Source: Bacillus testis (lineage in GTDB: Bacteria > Bacillota > Bacilli > Bacillales > DSM-1321). Taken from it: a DNA stretch of 64,000 nucleotides. Below are positions 34,323 to 43,370 of the stretch, piece after piece. A model generated the notes under the pieces. The model ran no database searches, was not told where the DNA came from, and saw nothing but the letters and a program-made list of their open reading frames with translations. How positions within the stretch are numbered: the first letter of the stretch is position 1; every line of letters begins with the position of its first letter. A program made the position numbers and the translations under genes. The stretch is taken from contig NZ_LN851186.1 in the NCBI RefSeq assembly GCF_001243895.1, positions 3,348,696-3,412,695 on the forward strand, written 5' to 3'.

Positions 34323-35486
34323 CTAATTTCGTAGAATCATAGCACCTGCTATATCAGGGCCCGCCCAGCCAGTGCAGATGCCGATTTCGCACCCTTCCAC
34401 TTGGCGGTCTGTCCCTTCGTACTCATGTCTGATTTGCCTAACGATCTCAAGTACATTGTTCATGCCGTGTGTATATCCTTCAGACAGCATGCCTCCCGCC
34501 GTATTGGACGGCAGTTTTCCGCCCATCCGCAGATTGCCGGCAGCCACAAAATCCCCTACCTCTCCGCGCGGGGCCAATCCATATGCCTCTAATTGCCTTA
34601 ACACTACCCAGCTATAACAGTCATAGATGGAAGCAACTTGAATATCTTCCGGCTTAACGCCTGCGTTTTTGTAGAGCTGAGGAGCCACATAATCGGATGC
34701 CACTTCATTCACATTGGCCCAGTAGTGTGCATGTGAAACACATTGGCGTGCAGCCATGCCCATAATATAAACAGGTCTGGATTTACAGTCTTTTGCCCTT
34801 TCCGCTGACGTTACGATAATGGCATTCGCTTCATCCGATTCGAGGCAGAAATCATGCTTATTGAATGGATAGCTTAACGTTGGCGTTTCAAGATATTCCT
34901 CCATCGTCAGCGGCTTGCCATAGAAAAATGCTTTAGGATTACGCTGTGCATGCTCATAAAAGCTAGTGCAGACATGGCCGAGGTGTTCCTTCGTTAAGCC
35001 AGTTTCATGCATATGCCGAGTGGCAAACAATCCGAACCATTGACCCGGTCCTCCTGCTCCGTAAGGAATAAGAAAGCTTCCGCCTTCAAAGGCACCCTGG
35101 AGCATATTGGCATCCCAGCCTCCACCGCCCATCCGTACGCCGGATCGGCCATTCATTGCCCGGAAAATCAATACCGTATTGACCTGGCCTGTCTCAATTA
35201 AGCCGATTGCATCCGCAATCAACATTTCCGTACTGCTGCCGCCTCCTGAAATATCCTTTACGTAAGCAGGCCGAACGCCTAAATAGGTCGCCAGCTGATG
35301 GGATGTACATGAGTCATTTTCGGAATAGCTCATGAAGCCATCTATCTCTTTCGCTGAAATGCCGGCATCCGCGATTGCCGCTCTTGCTGCATCCAACGCT
35401 AAATGCAAGGGAGTAGTGCCCGAATTCTTGGACCGTTTACTTTCCCCCACTCCAACTATGGCATACTGATCTTTTATATTTTGCAT
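34323..35486 (-). CDS. thiolase-fold lipid-transfer protein (Ltp2-like)
   Basis: A 387-residue thiolase-superfamily protein of the SCP-x/lipid-transfer group. It opens DQYAIVGVGESKRSKNSG. The usual nucleophile Cys of thiolases is not evident in the GGGSSTEML region. EDIQVASIYDCYSW and NTAGGMLSEGYTHGMN match the non-condensing Ltp2-like branch. It could cleave a beta-hydroxyacyl-CoA by retro-aldol reaction with its DUF35 partner, or be a true thiolase; the operon context favours the former. Confidence 0.8.
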   Translation of the reverse strand: MQNIKDQYAIVGVGESKRSKNSGTTPLHLALDAARAAIADAGISAKEIDGFMSYSENDSCTSHQLATYLGVRPAYVKDISGGGSSTEMLIADAIGLIETGQVNTVLIFRAMNGRSGVRMGGGGWDANMLQGAFEGGSFLIPYGAGGPGQWFGLFATRHMHETGLTKEHLGHVCTSFYEHAQRNPKAFFYGKPLTMEEYLETPTLSYPFNKHDFCLESDEANAIIVTSAERAKDCKSRPVYIMGMAARQCVSHAHYWANVNEVASDYVAPQLYKNAGVKPEDIQVASIYDCYSWVVLRQLEAYGLAPRGEVGDFVAAGNLRMGGKLPSNTAGGMLSEGYTHGMNNVLEIVRQIRHEYEGTDRQVEGCEIGICTGWAGPDIAGAMILRN

Positions 35487-35507
35487 CAGTGGTCCTCCTC
35501 TATTGTT

Positions 35508-35927
35508 TTAAAAAAAACGAAGTACTGCTTTTCCTGTGCCTACTGTGATGCCTTCTTCTTTTGTTGCCTTCAGAAGCAAGCGCACATACCGCCGCCCATC
35601 TTCCTCGAACAGTTCTTCCACCGTCCCATCACAGAAAATGCTGTCTCCAGGCCTCGTCATGGCGCCAAACCGCATATTAAAGGTATGGACCTCAGCATCC
35701 GTGCCCGCCAATTTCATGACATACTCCCCCAGAAAGCCCATTATAAGCATGCCATGCGCTATTACACCGCTCATGCCAATGCTTTGGGCAAATGCATCAT
35801 CGGTATGTAGAGGGTTGAAATCCCCCGAGGCACCGGCATATTTAACTAATTGGACTTTCGTTACTGCCTTTTTTTGAAGCCTCTCTAACTGTTGGCCTTC
35901 TTTCAATTTTTCATATTGGCCGATCAT
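35508..35927 (-). CDS. MaoC-like enoyl-CoA hydratase
   Basis: A 139-residue single hot-dog domain. The hydratase-2 motif is DFNPLHTDDAFAQSIGMSGVI with the catalytic Asp and His, followed by HGMLIMGFLGEY. It should hydrate a 2-enoyl-CoA. With the next upstream gene it probably forms a two-chain hydratase like ChsH1-ChsH2, in which only one chain has the full motif; this one does. It lies 18 bases after that partner. Confidence 0.87.
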   Translation of the reverse strand: MIGQYEKLKEGQQLERLQKKAVTKVQLVKYAGASGDFNPLHTDDAFAQSIGMSGVIAHGMLIMGFLGEYVMKLAGTDAEVHTFNMRFGAMTRPGDSIFCDGTVEELFEEDGRRYVRLLLKATKEEGITVGTGKAVLRFF

Positions 35928-35945
35928 ACTTCCTGCCTCCTTTCA

Positions 35946-36398
35946 TTAAATAGCTGCTGGTCTATATACGATGTTCGTGCGGCTGACAACAACCATATTT
36001 CCTTCTTTATCCTTCATCTCCGTATCCAGCACAAGGAACTGCATCTTGCCGCTTTTCCCCTCTTTTTCATAAAAATCTGCTACTTTCATCTGACAGTGCA
36101 AGACATCTCCCGGGCGGATCGGCCTTGTATAAATAAACTCCTGCTCTCCATGCAGCATTCGTTTTTCATCTAAATTAAGTTCGATTCCTTTATCGCCTGC
36201 TGCCAAGGCGATTGGGAATGACGGCGGTGCAATCAAGCCGCCATAAGGGGTTTGTTTAGCAAACTCTTCATCCGTATACAAAGGGTTATCGTCGCCAATG
36301 GCCTGTGCGAACCGTTTAATATGGCCTTTTTCCACTTCAACAACGAACATGTCCCCCTGCAGGCCGATTATGCTTGTATCGAGGTCCATCCTATTCAC
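35946..36398 (-). CDS. FAS1-type MaoC N-terminal dehydratase domain protein
   Basis: A 150-residue hot-dog protein of the MaoC_dehydrat_N group: DDNPLYTDEEFAKQTPYGGL followed by IAPPSFPIAL. The active-site loop has no clear His at the usual place (DNPLYTD rather than DFNPLHxD), so it is probably the structural or acyl-binding half of a heteromeric hydratase. It is the first gene of the operon, about 35 bases downstream of a sigma-54 promoter. Ribosome site AAGGATGTGA. Confidence 0.83.
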   Translation of the reverse strand: MNRMDLDTSIIGLQGDMFVVEVEKGHIKRFAQAIGDDNPLYTDEEFAKQTPYGGLIAPPSFPIALAAGDKGIELNLDEKRMLHGEQEFIYTRPIRPGDVLHCQMKVADFYEKEGKSGKMQFLVLDTEMKDKEGNMVVVSRTNIVYRPAAI

Positions 36399-36432
36399 AT
36401 CCTTTTTTTAATAGTTGCTCTGTCTATTATTT

Positions 36433-36450
36433 ATGCAAAAGCCGTTCCGG
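36433..36450 (-). promoter_or_regulatory. sigma-54 (-24/-12) promoter of the acyl-CoA operon
   Basis: Minus strand CCGGAACGGCTTTTGCAT: GG and GC are placed exactly as in TGGCACG-N4-TTGCA, with only two mismatches in the -24 box. Upstream, AAAGTGTC occurs twice as a direct repeat (about 36452-36470) and may be part of an activator site. Confidence 0.8.
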
Positions 36451-36536
36451 ACACTTTAGACAGACACTTTCCAACACGACTCGCGGCTCTTGAAACCTTT
36501 AATCGCCAAGGTTTGCGGCATTTCTTCCAAAAAAAC

Positions 36537-36572
36537 AATAAAAAAACTGCCCCGGCATTAGGAGCAGTATCC
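36537..36572 (-). terminator. terminator of the methyltransferase gene
   Basis: ACTGCTCC pairs with GGGGCAGT and seven T follow on the minus strand. Confidence 0.8.
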
Positions 36573-36578
36573 AGACAA

Positions 36579-37295
36579 TTATTCAGCTTTACATTTTTTT
36601 GCTTGGACAATCAGAAAGTGAGGATTCTTATTGAGGAAATGGAATGCCTTCTCACTGTATCGCTTCATCTCAGGCAATGGCCGCGGTTCAACCAAAGCAT
36701 CTAACAGGAATTGGTCGGTTACATGGCCCACTATTTCTTCAAGGGGCCTGCGGTAAAATTGGATCTCCACTTTACCGGCCTTCTTCTCCCAAACATCATT
36801 TAAAAGTTCTCTTTTGAAATAATCTTCCCTTTTGAATAACGTGAAATCACTAAAAGGATGATGAACCGAAAAAAGAAGCATTCCCCCTGGCTTCATGACC
36901 CGATGGAATTCCCGGAAAGTGAACGCCCAATCCTTAAGATAGTGCAGCGTTAACGAACTGACAATCAAATCGAATGAATGGTCTTCGTATGGCAGTTGTT
37001 TCTCTAAATCAAGACAGCGGATATCCGCTTGATCCCCCAATCTTTCCTTTGAAAGCTCCACCATTTTTTCATTAAGATCGAGACCGGATACGTCCGCCCC
37101 TCTCTTTAGCATTTCTTCTAAATACCACCCTGCCGAACAGCCTGCATCCAAAACGGCGCAGCCATCAAGATTTTCCGGCACCAACTTCATCATAGCCGGC
37201 CGTTCATACAATATATTGTACAGATTATCTTCAATCTCTTCGTTAGCATAGGTGTCCGCCAATGTTCGGTACGTATGGATCAACTCTTTTTTCAT
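36579..37295 (-). CDS. class I SAM-dependent methyltransferase
   Basis: A 238-residue methyltransferase of the UbiE/Methyltransf_11 type. Motif I is AVLDAGCSAGWYLEEML (SAM binding, residues about 47-63), an acidic GLDLNEKMVELS follows, and motif IV is FDLIVSSLTLHYLKDW. The methyl acceptor is unknown. It is separated by a terminator from the acyl-CoA operon, so it is not part of it. Start ATG 37295 follows AAAGGGGGC. Confidence 0.8.
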   Translation of the reverse strand: MKKELIHTYRTLADTYANEEIEDNLYNILYERPAMMKLVPENLDGCAVLDAGCSAGWYLEEMLKRGADVSGLDLNEKMVELSKERLGDQADIRCLDLEKQLPYEDHSFDLIVSSLTLHYLKDWAFTFREFHRVMKPGGMLLFSVHHPFSDFTLFKREDYFKRELLNDVWEKKAGKVEIQFYRRPLEEIVGHVTDQFLLDALVEPRPLPEMKRYSEKAFHFLNKNPHFLIVQAKKCKAE

Positions 37296-37350
37296 GAATC
37301 AAGCCCCCTTTGTTTGTTCAAATTACACTTTCCTTCCATTATAGCTTAAT

Positions 37351-37447
37351 GGTTGAACGAATCGGATTCTTACTGGAGTTTGAACACCCACTTTATCATT
37401 CTTCACCTTTACACCCGTTTTAAAGTGAATGTCTTAGCGCCAATTAG
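37351..37447 (+). repeat. dispersed structured repeat, copy 6 (3' part)
   Basis: Contains GTTGAACGAATCGGATTCTT, hairpin II with CACTTTA/TTAAAGTG (compensated) and the end GTCTTAGCGCCAATTA. Hairpin I is missing. It lies between two minus-strand genes. Confidence 0.8.
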
Positions 37448-37450
37448 ATA

Positions 37451-37484
37451 AAAAAAGAACTGTCCATTAACAGACAGTTCTTCT
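37451..37484 (-). terminator. terminator of tcyP
   Basis: AAGAACTGTC pairs with GACAGTTCTT with an A-rich 5' flank, four bases past the stop codon. Confidence 0.8.
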
Positions 37485-37487
37485 CGC

Positions 37488-38873
37488 TTACATTTCAGCT
37501 TCAAGTTTAGTGGTTTGATCCGTATATTGTGTTGTATCCAAGTCGCCGATGATCCGGCTGGTCAGTATACCGGATGTCATACTTCCGCTGACATTCAGAG
37601 CGGTCCGGCCCATATCGATTAATGGTTCAACCGAAATCAGCAGCCCGGCAAGAGCAATTGGCAGGTTCATGGCCGAAAGGACCAAAATGGCTGCGAATGT
37701 AGCTCCGCCTCCCACGCCGGCAACACCAAATGAACTGATGGCGACAATGACAATCAATGAGGCGATGAAGGAAGGTGTCATCGGATCAATGCCCTGAGTA
37801 GGGGCGATCATGACTGCAAGCATCGCCGGATATAAACCTGCACAACCGTTTTGGCCGATCGATAATCCGAATGATCCGGCAAAATTGGCAATGCCATCCG
37901 AAACGCCGAGTTGTTTCTGTGTCTTTACATTCAATGGCAACGCACCGGCGCTTGTTCTCGAAGTAAATGCAAATGATAGGACAGGGAATGCTTTCTTGGC
38001 ATAAATATAGGGATTCAATCCACCTAGCGCCAAGAGAATTAGATGTACGATGAACATCGTAATAATCGCAGCATAAGATGCCCCTACAAACTTACCGAGT
38101 TTAACGATCGAATCAATATCGGTTGTCGCAACTGTTTTAGTCATAATGGCGAGAATCCCATATGGAGTCAAACGCAAAATCAGTGTAACAATTCTCATAA
38201 TGATGCTATAGAACGTATCAACAATTTTCCCAAAGAACTCTGCATGCTCCGGCTGTTTCCGTCTGACACCCAAAAAGGCGATGCCGATGAAGGCAGCAAA
38301 GATGACGACAGAAATCGTAGAAGTTGGACGGGCGCCAGTAAAATCAAGGAACGGATTTGAAGGGATCAATTCAAGAATCTGTTGCGGCATTGTCTTGCCA
38401 TCGACTGTCCCGTATGTTTCTTTCAGCTGATTTGCCCTTTCAAGCTCTGCATCTCCCTGCTGGATTTGCACAGCTTCTAAGTGAAAGATATTAGCAGACG
38501 CAATCCCTACAGCAGCAGCAATCGCTGTCGTCCCTAATAAGATACCTATAATCAAAATGGCAATTTTGCCGATATTCGTCGTAAGTTTCAAACGAGTGAA
38601 AGCAGAAACAATTGATATGAATACCAATGGCATAACAATCATCTGCAGGAATTTCACATAGCCGCTCCCGACGATACTGAACCAGTCTACCGCTTCAGTA
38701 ACCGCCTTTGACTGCGGTTCGTAGACATATTGCAAAAATAAACCGAACACAATCCCGATCCCCAAAGCAGTAAATACACGTTTGGTGAAGGACACATGTT
38801 TTTTCTGCATATATACCAGCACTGCCAATAGGATGACCATAATAACAATATTTAAAATAGCATAGCCTGTCAT
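37488..38873 (-). CDS. tcyP: L-cystine/Na+ symporter
   Basis: A 461-residue dicarboxylate/amino-acid:cation symporter, with the N-terminus MQKKHVSFTKRVFTALGIGI as in B. subtilis TcyP. Family motifs are VMPLVFISIVSAFTRL, SRTSAGALPLNV (replacing the SSSxTLP hairpin), GFSLSIGQNG-type NGCAGLYPA, and the final VEPLIDMGRTALNVSG. It imports cystine. Ribosome site AAGGAGGTAATGG. Cysteine-pool control by CymR is known in B. subtilis but no operator could be confirmed here. Confidence 0.9.
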   Translation of the reverse strand: MTGYAILNIVIMVILLAVLVYMQKKHVSFTKRVFTALGIGIVFGLFLQYVYEPQSKAVTEAVDWFSIVGSGYVKFLQMIVMPLVFISIVSAFTRLKLTTNIGKIAILIIGILLGTTAIAAAVGIASANIFHLEAVQIQQGDAELERANQLKETYGTVDGKTMPQQILELIPSNPFLDFTGARPTSTISVVIFAAFIGIAFLGVRRKQPEHAEFFGKIVDTFYSIIMRIVTLILRLTPYGILAIMTKTVATTDIDSIVKLGKFVGASYAAIITMFIVHLILLALGGLNPYIYAKKAFPVLSFAFTSRTSAGALPLNVKTQKQLGVSDGIANFAGSFGLSIGQNGCAGLYPAMLAVMIAPTQGIDPMTPSFIASLIVIVAISSFGVAGVGGGATFAAILVLSAMNLPIALAGLLISVEPLIDMGRTALNVSGSMTSGILTSRIIGDLDTTQYTDQTTKLEAEM

Positions 38874-39041
38874 TCCATTACCTCCTTAAATTGTGTAAAC
38901 AAGTTTAACAATACCAATAAAACTTATAGGATTAATACACTTGCTACATTATATTACCATCCCATCGATGGTTGTGACTAGTTTTACACATTTAAAGATT
39001 GAGATTTTTTAAAACGACCCTATTGATTTAGAGAACAAACA

Positions 39042-39064
39042 AAAAAGGCGACCTAAGCGCCTTT
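39042..39064 (-). terminator. terminator downstream of the signal peptidase gene
   Basis: AAAGGCG pairs with CGCCTTT over a 7-base loop, about 110 bases past the stop codon. Confidence 0.6.
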
Positions 39065-39172
39065 CCCATTCTTGAAGATTCTAGTTCTCTCCTCACCCTA
39101 TTTGGTTTTTCTGCTATTCATATGAAATGCCAAGATCCTTCACAGGAACTCCAAATGGATTAAGGTACCACT

Positions 39173-39712
39173 CTATTCGGGGTTTCCCATTTCATCAAAA
39201 GGAAAGAACCGGAACTTCACTTCGCCCATCACCGCTTTGTCGGAAATAAAGCCGAACATCCGGCTGTCATTGCTGTTTCTTCGATTGTCCCCCATAACAA
39301 ATATGGTGCCTTCAGGAACTTGTGTTTTACCCGTTTTTTCGGCAAGGGTAAAATCGTCCGTTAAGTGCGTACCTATTGGAAGAGCCTCTTTATATTGATT
39401 AAGATAAGGTTCTTCATAGGCTCGGCCATTAATATAGAGAACATCTCCTTTTACCTTTATCGTATCGCCAGGCAGACCGATTACTCTCTTTATATAATTG
39501 TCGTCCGATTCGGGACTTTTAAAAACGACGACATCAAATCGCTTAATTTTACTGATCTTGCTGACAATCACTTTATTATGGTCTTCAAATGTCGGCATCA
39601 TACTTTCGCCTGAAACGGTAACCGGCGTAAACAGAAATTGCCGGCAGACAAAAACAATAACCAATGCGAATACAATTGATTTAATCCAAGAGAATATTTC
39701 ATTTTTAACCAC
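39173..39712 (-). CDS. sipS: type I signal peptidase
   Basis: A 179-residue S26 peptidase with one N-terminal membrane helix (residues 8-27). The catalytic Ser is in SGESMMPT and the general-base Lys in NYIKRVIGLPGD; box E is GDNRRNSNDSR. It cleaves signal peptides of secreted pre-proteins on the outer face of the membrane. It may be any of the SipS/T/U/V paralogues; the symbol marks the family. The 590-base stretch upstream (39713-40236) is AT-rich and shows no gene. Confidence 0.88.
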   Translation of the reverse strand: MVKNEIFSWIKSIVFALVIVFVCRQFLFTPVTVSGESMMPTFEDHNKVIVSKISKIKRFDVVVFKSPESDDNYIKRVIGLPGDTIKVKGDVLYINGRAYEEPYLNQYKEALPIGTHLTDDFTLAEKTGKTQVPEGTIFVMGDNRRNSNDSRMFGFISDKAVMGEVKFRFFPFDEMGNPE

Positions 39713-40236
39713 TCTCCAACACTCCTCATGTGTTCATATACCAAAATTCCCGGCTACAGCCTTCTTGGCAGGAAAATCCCTCCCAAATGCGCTCCCCATA
39801 CTCATTCAATCAACTGAAATAAATTAATGTTCAGTCAATAGGAACTATATAAAAATAGTTTTTTCCTCCTACTTCTTGCCTCAAATAGAAATTCATGAAC
39901 ATATCGCTTTACAATACTGGTAAATTTCTTTTTACTTAGTATATATACTGCATTTTCCAATATTTTTTTATGATGGGAAATAGACTTACCTAAATAGTAT
40001 AACATTCAGAAGTTTATGTAAATTATCCACTCCCCCTAATGGTTAGGGCAAGTGTAAAGCAAAATAGGCAGTGACTTAAAACGGACATAAAAAACATAAA
40101 AAAAACACAACTTATATACTTTTTGCATCGTTTAAATAAATGTAACGAAACCGTAATACGATCCCTATACATTATGTGGTATTTTAGATGGATTCCAATG
40201 ACAATTTATTTTTTTAATAGAATGGAAGGATCAGCT

Positions 40237-40314
40237 ATGAAAAATCAAAAAACGCATGCAAACAATGATTCAATGAAACAGCTTATCTTCATGAGAGGCA
40301 ATACTCATGGTTAA
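40237..40314 (+). CDS. possible 25-residue leader peptide before the OatA-like gene
   Basis: ATG 40237 after GGAAGGATCAG opens a 25-codon frame (MKNQKTHANNDSMKQLIFMR and five more) whose TAA overlaps the acyltransferase ATG by eight bases. The arrangement suggests translational coupling. No hydrophobic segment. Whether the peptide matters itself is unknown. Confidence 0.45.
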   Translation: MKNQKTHANNDSMKQLIFMRGNTHG

Positions 40315-42148
40315 GAAAAAAAGAGAGCATAGCCGTTATATCCCTGGCCTGGATGGATTGCGAGCCATTGCAGTGCTCGCGGTTATCGCTTATCATTTGA
40401 ATTTCAAATGGGCATCCGGCGGTTTGTTGGGTGTAACCATTTTCTTTGTTTTATCAGGTTATCTAATTACAAATTTATTATTGATCGAGTGGGACCGGAC
40501 CCAACGCATCGATTTAAAAAACTTCTGGATCCGGAGAGCAAGAAGATTGCTGCCCGCCATGTTCACTATGTTATTCGCGGTGACTGCCTGGGTTACTCTG
40601 TTCGACCAATCCTTCTTGGCGAAGTTGAGAGATGATTTCTTGCCGGCAGTCTTTTATTACAGCAACTGGTGGTACATCTTCCAAGATTTATCCTATTTTG
40701 AAAGTATGGGTACACCATCGCTTTTGACGCATTTTTGGTCCTTAGCAGTCGAAGAACAGTTCTATATTGTCTGGCCACTATTGATATTCGGAGCTTTTTT
40801 CTTCAAGTTGAAAAAGAAGCAGCGGTTAGTCATCACATTAACGGCAGCATTTGCATCCGCTTTGGCAATGGCCATCTTGTACAGCCCGACGGTCGATCCA
40901 AGCCGCATCTACTACGGAACGGACACAAGAGCGTTTTCTTTATTAATTGGCGCGGCATTGGCCATGGTTTGGCCCAGCCATAAATTATCGCGGGCATTGC
41001 CAAAAAAAATCCGCTTTTCAATGGATATCATAGGCGGCGTTGCCCTTGCTTCCATTTTGCTTATGATGGTTCTGTCAAATGAGTACAATAGCTTTCTTTA
41101 TCGGGGAGGAATGGTGCTGCTTTCTTTACTCACTGCCATCCTGATAGCTGTACTTGTACATCCGAGCAGCAAATTGGCAACCTATATGAGCTTTAAACCA
41201 TTGAAATGGATTGGCATGCGGTCGTACGGTATCTATTTATGGCATTATCCGATTATCTTGTTGACCACCCAGCAAGTGGATACCGGCTCAGCCCATCCAC
41301 TCCGTATGTTGGCGCAAATGGCGCTCACCGTCGCAATCGCTGAGTTATCTTACCGGTATATCGAAAATCCGATTAGACACGGTGCAATCGGAAGAATCTC
41401 GAAAAAGGTCCGGTCAGGGCAAATCCAATGGAAGGCCGTTGCAACCAGCCGCTGGATTGCGCTTGGATGCGGATTAATCGCCATTTGTATTTCATCAATA
41501 GGGTTGGCATCCACTCCTGAAAACCAAGACAAGGATCTGGCCAGCCACAAAAAAACAGAAGCAATCGTTGAGCAACATAACACACAGACGGCCAATATGC
41601 AGGTTGGCGACCATAACAGCCCGCCATCCCAAACAAAACCATCTGAAGGCAAGCAGCCGGAGAAAAACCAGGTTAAACATAGCCTTAAAATGGTCAGCGT
41701 CATCGGCGACTCGGTCATGATTGATGCTGCCCCTTTTCTAAAGGAACATTTTCCAAACATCATCATCGATGCCAAAGTCGGCAGACAGATGCACCAGGCT
41801 GAATCGATAGTGGAACAAATGAAACGCGATGGAAAGCTGGGCGATACGATTATCATTGGATTAGGTTCAAACGGCGCTTTCAACAGTAAACAATTAAGCA
41901 GCCTGCTAGATGCGATCGGCAAAGACAAACATATTGTACTAATTAATGCGCGTGTGCCCAGACCATGGGAAAGCATCGTCAATGATTCCCTATCGTCCGC
42001 TGCGTCTTCGCATGATAACGTCTCGCTTGTCGATTGGTTTGACAGCAGCACTGGGCATAATGAGTACTTTGCCAATGATGGTATCCATCTAACAAAAACA
42101 GGAGCGCAGGCATTTGCCTTGCTGATCTCTTCTGAAATCAACTCCTAA
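40307..42148 (+). CDS. OatA-like peptidoglycan O-acetyltransferase
   Basis: A 613-residue two-part enzyme. Residues 10-400 form a ten/eleven-helix acyltransferase-3 domain (YIPGLDGLRAIAVLAVIAYH and the IFFVLSGYLIT motif). A polar linker of about 70 residues follows, then an extracellular SGNH esterase-like domain with GDSVMID (Ser), GLGSNG (Asn) and DGIHLT (Asp, His). OatA proteins move acetyl groups onto MurNAc O-6 and so give lysozyme resistance; wall-polymer targets are also possible. Ribosome site GAGAGG lies inside a short upstream reading frame. A terminator follows. Confidence 0.88.
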   Translation: MVKKKREHSRYIPGLDGLRAIAVLAVIAYHLNFKWASGGLLGVTIFFVLSGYLITNLLLIEWDRTQRIDLKNFWIRRARRLLPAMFTMLFAVTAWVTLFDQSFLAKLRDDFLPAVFYYSNWWYIFQDLSYFESMGTPSLLTHFWSLAVEEQFYIVWPLLIFGAFFFKLKKKQRLVITLTAAFASALAMAILYSPTVDPSRIYYGTDTRAFSLLIGAALAMVWPSHKLSRALPKKIRFSMDIIGGVALASILLMMVLSNEYNSFLYRGGMVLLSLLTAILIAVLVHPSSKLATYMSFKPLKWIGMRSYGIYLWHYPIILLTTQQVDTGSAHPLRMLAQMALTVAIAELSYRYIENPIRHGAIGRISKKVRSGQIQWKAVATSRWIALGCGLIAICISSIGLASTPENQDKDLASHKKTEAIVEQHNTQTANMQVGDHNSPPSQTKPSEGKQPEKNQVKHSLKMVSVIGDSVMIDAAPFLKEHFPNIIIDAKVGRQMHQAESIVEQMKRDGKLGDTIIIGLGSNGAFNSKQLSSLLDAIGKDKHIVLINARVPRPWESIVNDSLSSAASSHDNVSLVDWFDSSTGHNEYFANDGIHLTKTGAQAFALLISSEINS

Positions 42149-42151
42149 AGC

Positions 42152-42190
42152 TAAGAACCCCGATCACCAAAATGGATCGGGGTTCTTTAT
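42152..42190 (+). terminator. terminator of the OatA-like gene
   Basis: AAGAACCCCGATC pairs with GATCGGGGTTCTT; T run. Confidence 0.9.
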
Positions 42191-42434
42191 TGCCAGTTAG
42201 CCCAATGAATGATTTCTCACCCGCAACATTGCTGCCGTCATGGGGCAAGAAGCCATACATATCCTCTTTTAAGAAGAAACGAATGGGAATATATCATGTA
42301 AACTTTATCCCACTGCTATTTATATTGTATTTTGTTTTACACCAATTTACGTTCCCAAGAAAGGGTCAGCCATTCCGCCTTTCCTCTTATTAGGAGCAGG
42401 ATTCAAGAAAATAGTTTTTCTATTATGCCTGTCT

Positions 42435-43088
42435 CTATTGCCGGCCTTCCCACTCTGCATAGAACGCTTCTAAGAAAACATGCATCCGTTCAGTCCTTCT
42501 TTCAGCTATTTTCCGTCCAAAAGAGGTATTCATTAAATCTTTCAGTTTGAACAGCTTTTCATAAAAATGATTAATGGCAGTAGCGGGTTTTGTCCGGTAT
42601 TCCTCGGCTGTTGTTATCTCCCTTGGAGAACTGTCCGGATCATGGAGGATATGCCCTTTAGCTCCGCCATACGCAAAAGCTCTCGCAATGCCGATGGCAC
42701 CAATGGCATCAAGCCGATCGGCGTCCTGCACAACCTTGCCTTCGATTGTTTCCATGGCAGGCCCGTTGCCGCCTGCATATGACATCGTGGAAATAATCAT
42801 TTCTATATGTTTTCTGGACTCAGGGTCAACATCTTGTGAACATAACCACTCATGAACTTTTTCCATGCCCGCTTCTTTACTGTCATTCAATTTTTCATCG
42901 GCAAGATCATGCAGCAATGCGCTCATTTCGCAAATAAAGGCATCTGCCCTTTCTGCTTCAGCAATGGCCAGCGCAGTTTGCCTTACGCGATGGATATGCC
43001 ACCAGTCATGCCCGCTCGGCTCTCCGGCCAATTCTTCTTTTACGTATGCTTCAGTATGTAACAGAATTGATTCTTGTGAAGGCATCAT
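42435..43088 (-). CDS. HD-domain phosphohydrolase (YedJ-like)
   Basis: A protein of about 217 residues. HD-superfamily metal ligands are HDWWHIHRV (residue about 28) and LLHDLADEKL, with DADRLDAIGAIGIARAF further on. It resembles E. coli YedJ and Bacillus homologues, predicted metal-dependent phosphohydrolases with unproven substrate. The frame opens at GTG 43094, but ATG 43088 follows AAGGAGTGATC directly. Upstream is a cluster of dispersed repeats rather than a clear promoter. Confidence 0.82.
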   Translation of the reverse strand: MMPSQESILLHTEAYVKEELAGEPSGHDWWHIHRVRQTALAIAEAERADAFICEMSALLHDLADEKLNDSKEAGMEKVHEWLCSQDVDPESRKHIEMIISTMSYAGGNGPAMETIEGKVVQDADRLDAIGAIGIARAFAYGGAKGHILHDPDSSPREITTAEEYRTKPATAINHFYEKLFKLKDLMNTSFGRKIAERRTERMHVFLEAFYAEWEGRQ

Positions 43089-43106
43089 GATCACTCCTTA
43101 CATCCA

Positions 43107-43206
43107 TAAAGTGAAACTTTAATTGGATTCTAACTAACTCTTGATCTCCTGCCTATGCTTCTTTATCTTCACTTCCGTGTTGAAGCGGGCGTTTTAGCGC
43201 CAGTTA
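43107..43206 (+). repeat. dispersed structured repeat, copy 7 (hairpin I deleted)
   Basis: TAAAGTGAAACTTTAATTGG joins directly to ATTCTAACTAACTC. Hairpin II and the end GTTTTAGCGCCAGTTA are intact (about 100 bases). Confidence 0.85.
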
Positions 43207-43289
43207 TGGATCAAAAAAGCCGCATTAACAACTAAACTCATTAAAACGACTTATTCCCAATGATAGCATCATTATATTCAACGCAGCAA

Positions 43290-43328
43290 CAGAGACTGCT
43301 CTGTGGAGGGGAATCTTAGCGCCAGTCA
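43290..43328 (+). repeat. dispersed structured repeat, copy 8 (3' end only)
   Basis: Only the last block, AATCTTAGCGCCAGTCA, is recognisable, between two longer copies. Confidence 0.55.
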
Positions 43329-43370
43329 GAAGTCCAACAGGTTCATTTTCTTTTTTATGTACATACTAGT

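Noticed and set aside
41350..42141. A 263-codon minus-strand frame inside the OatA-like gene
   Set aside because: Shadow of the SGNH domain, whose catalytic motifs are in the plus frame.
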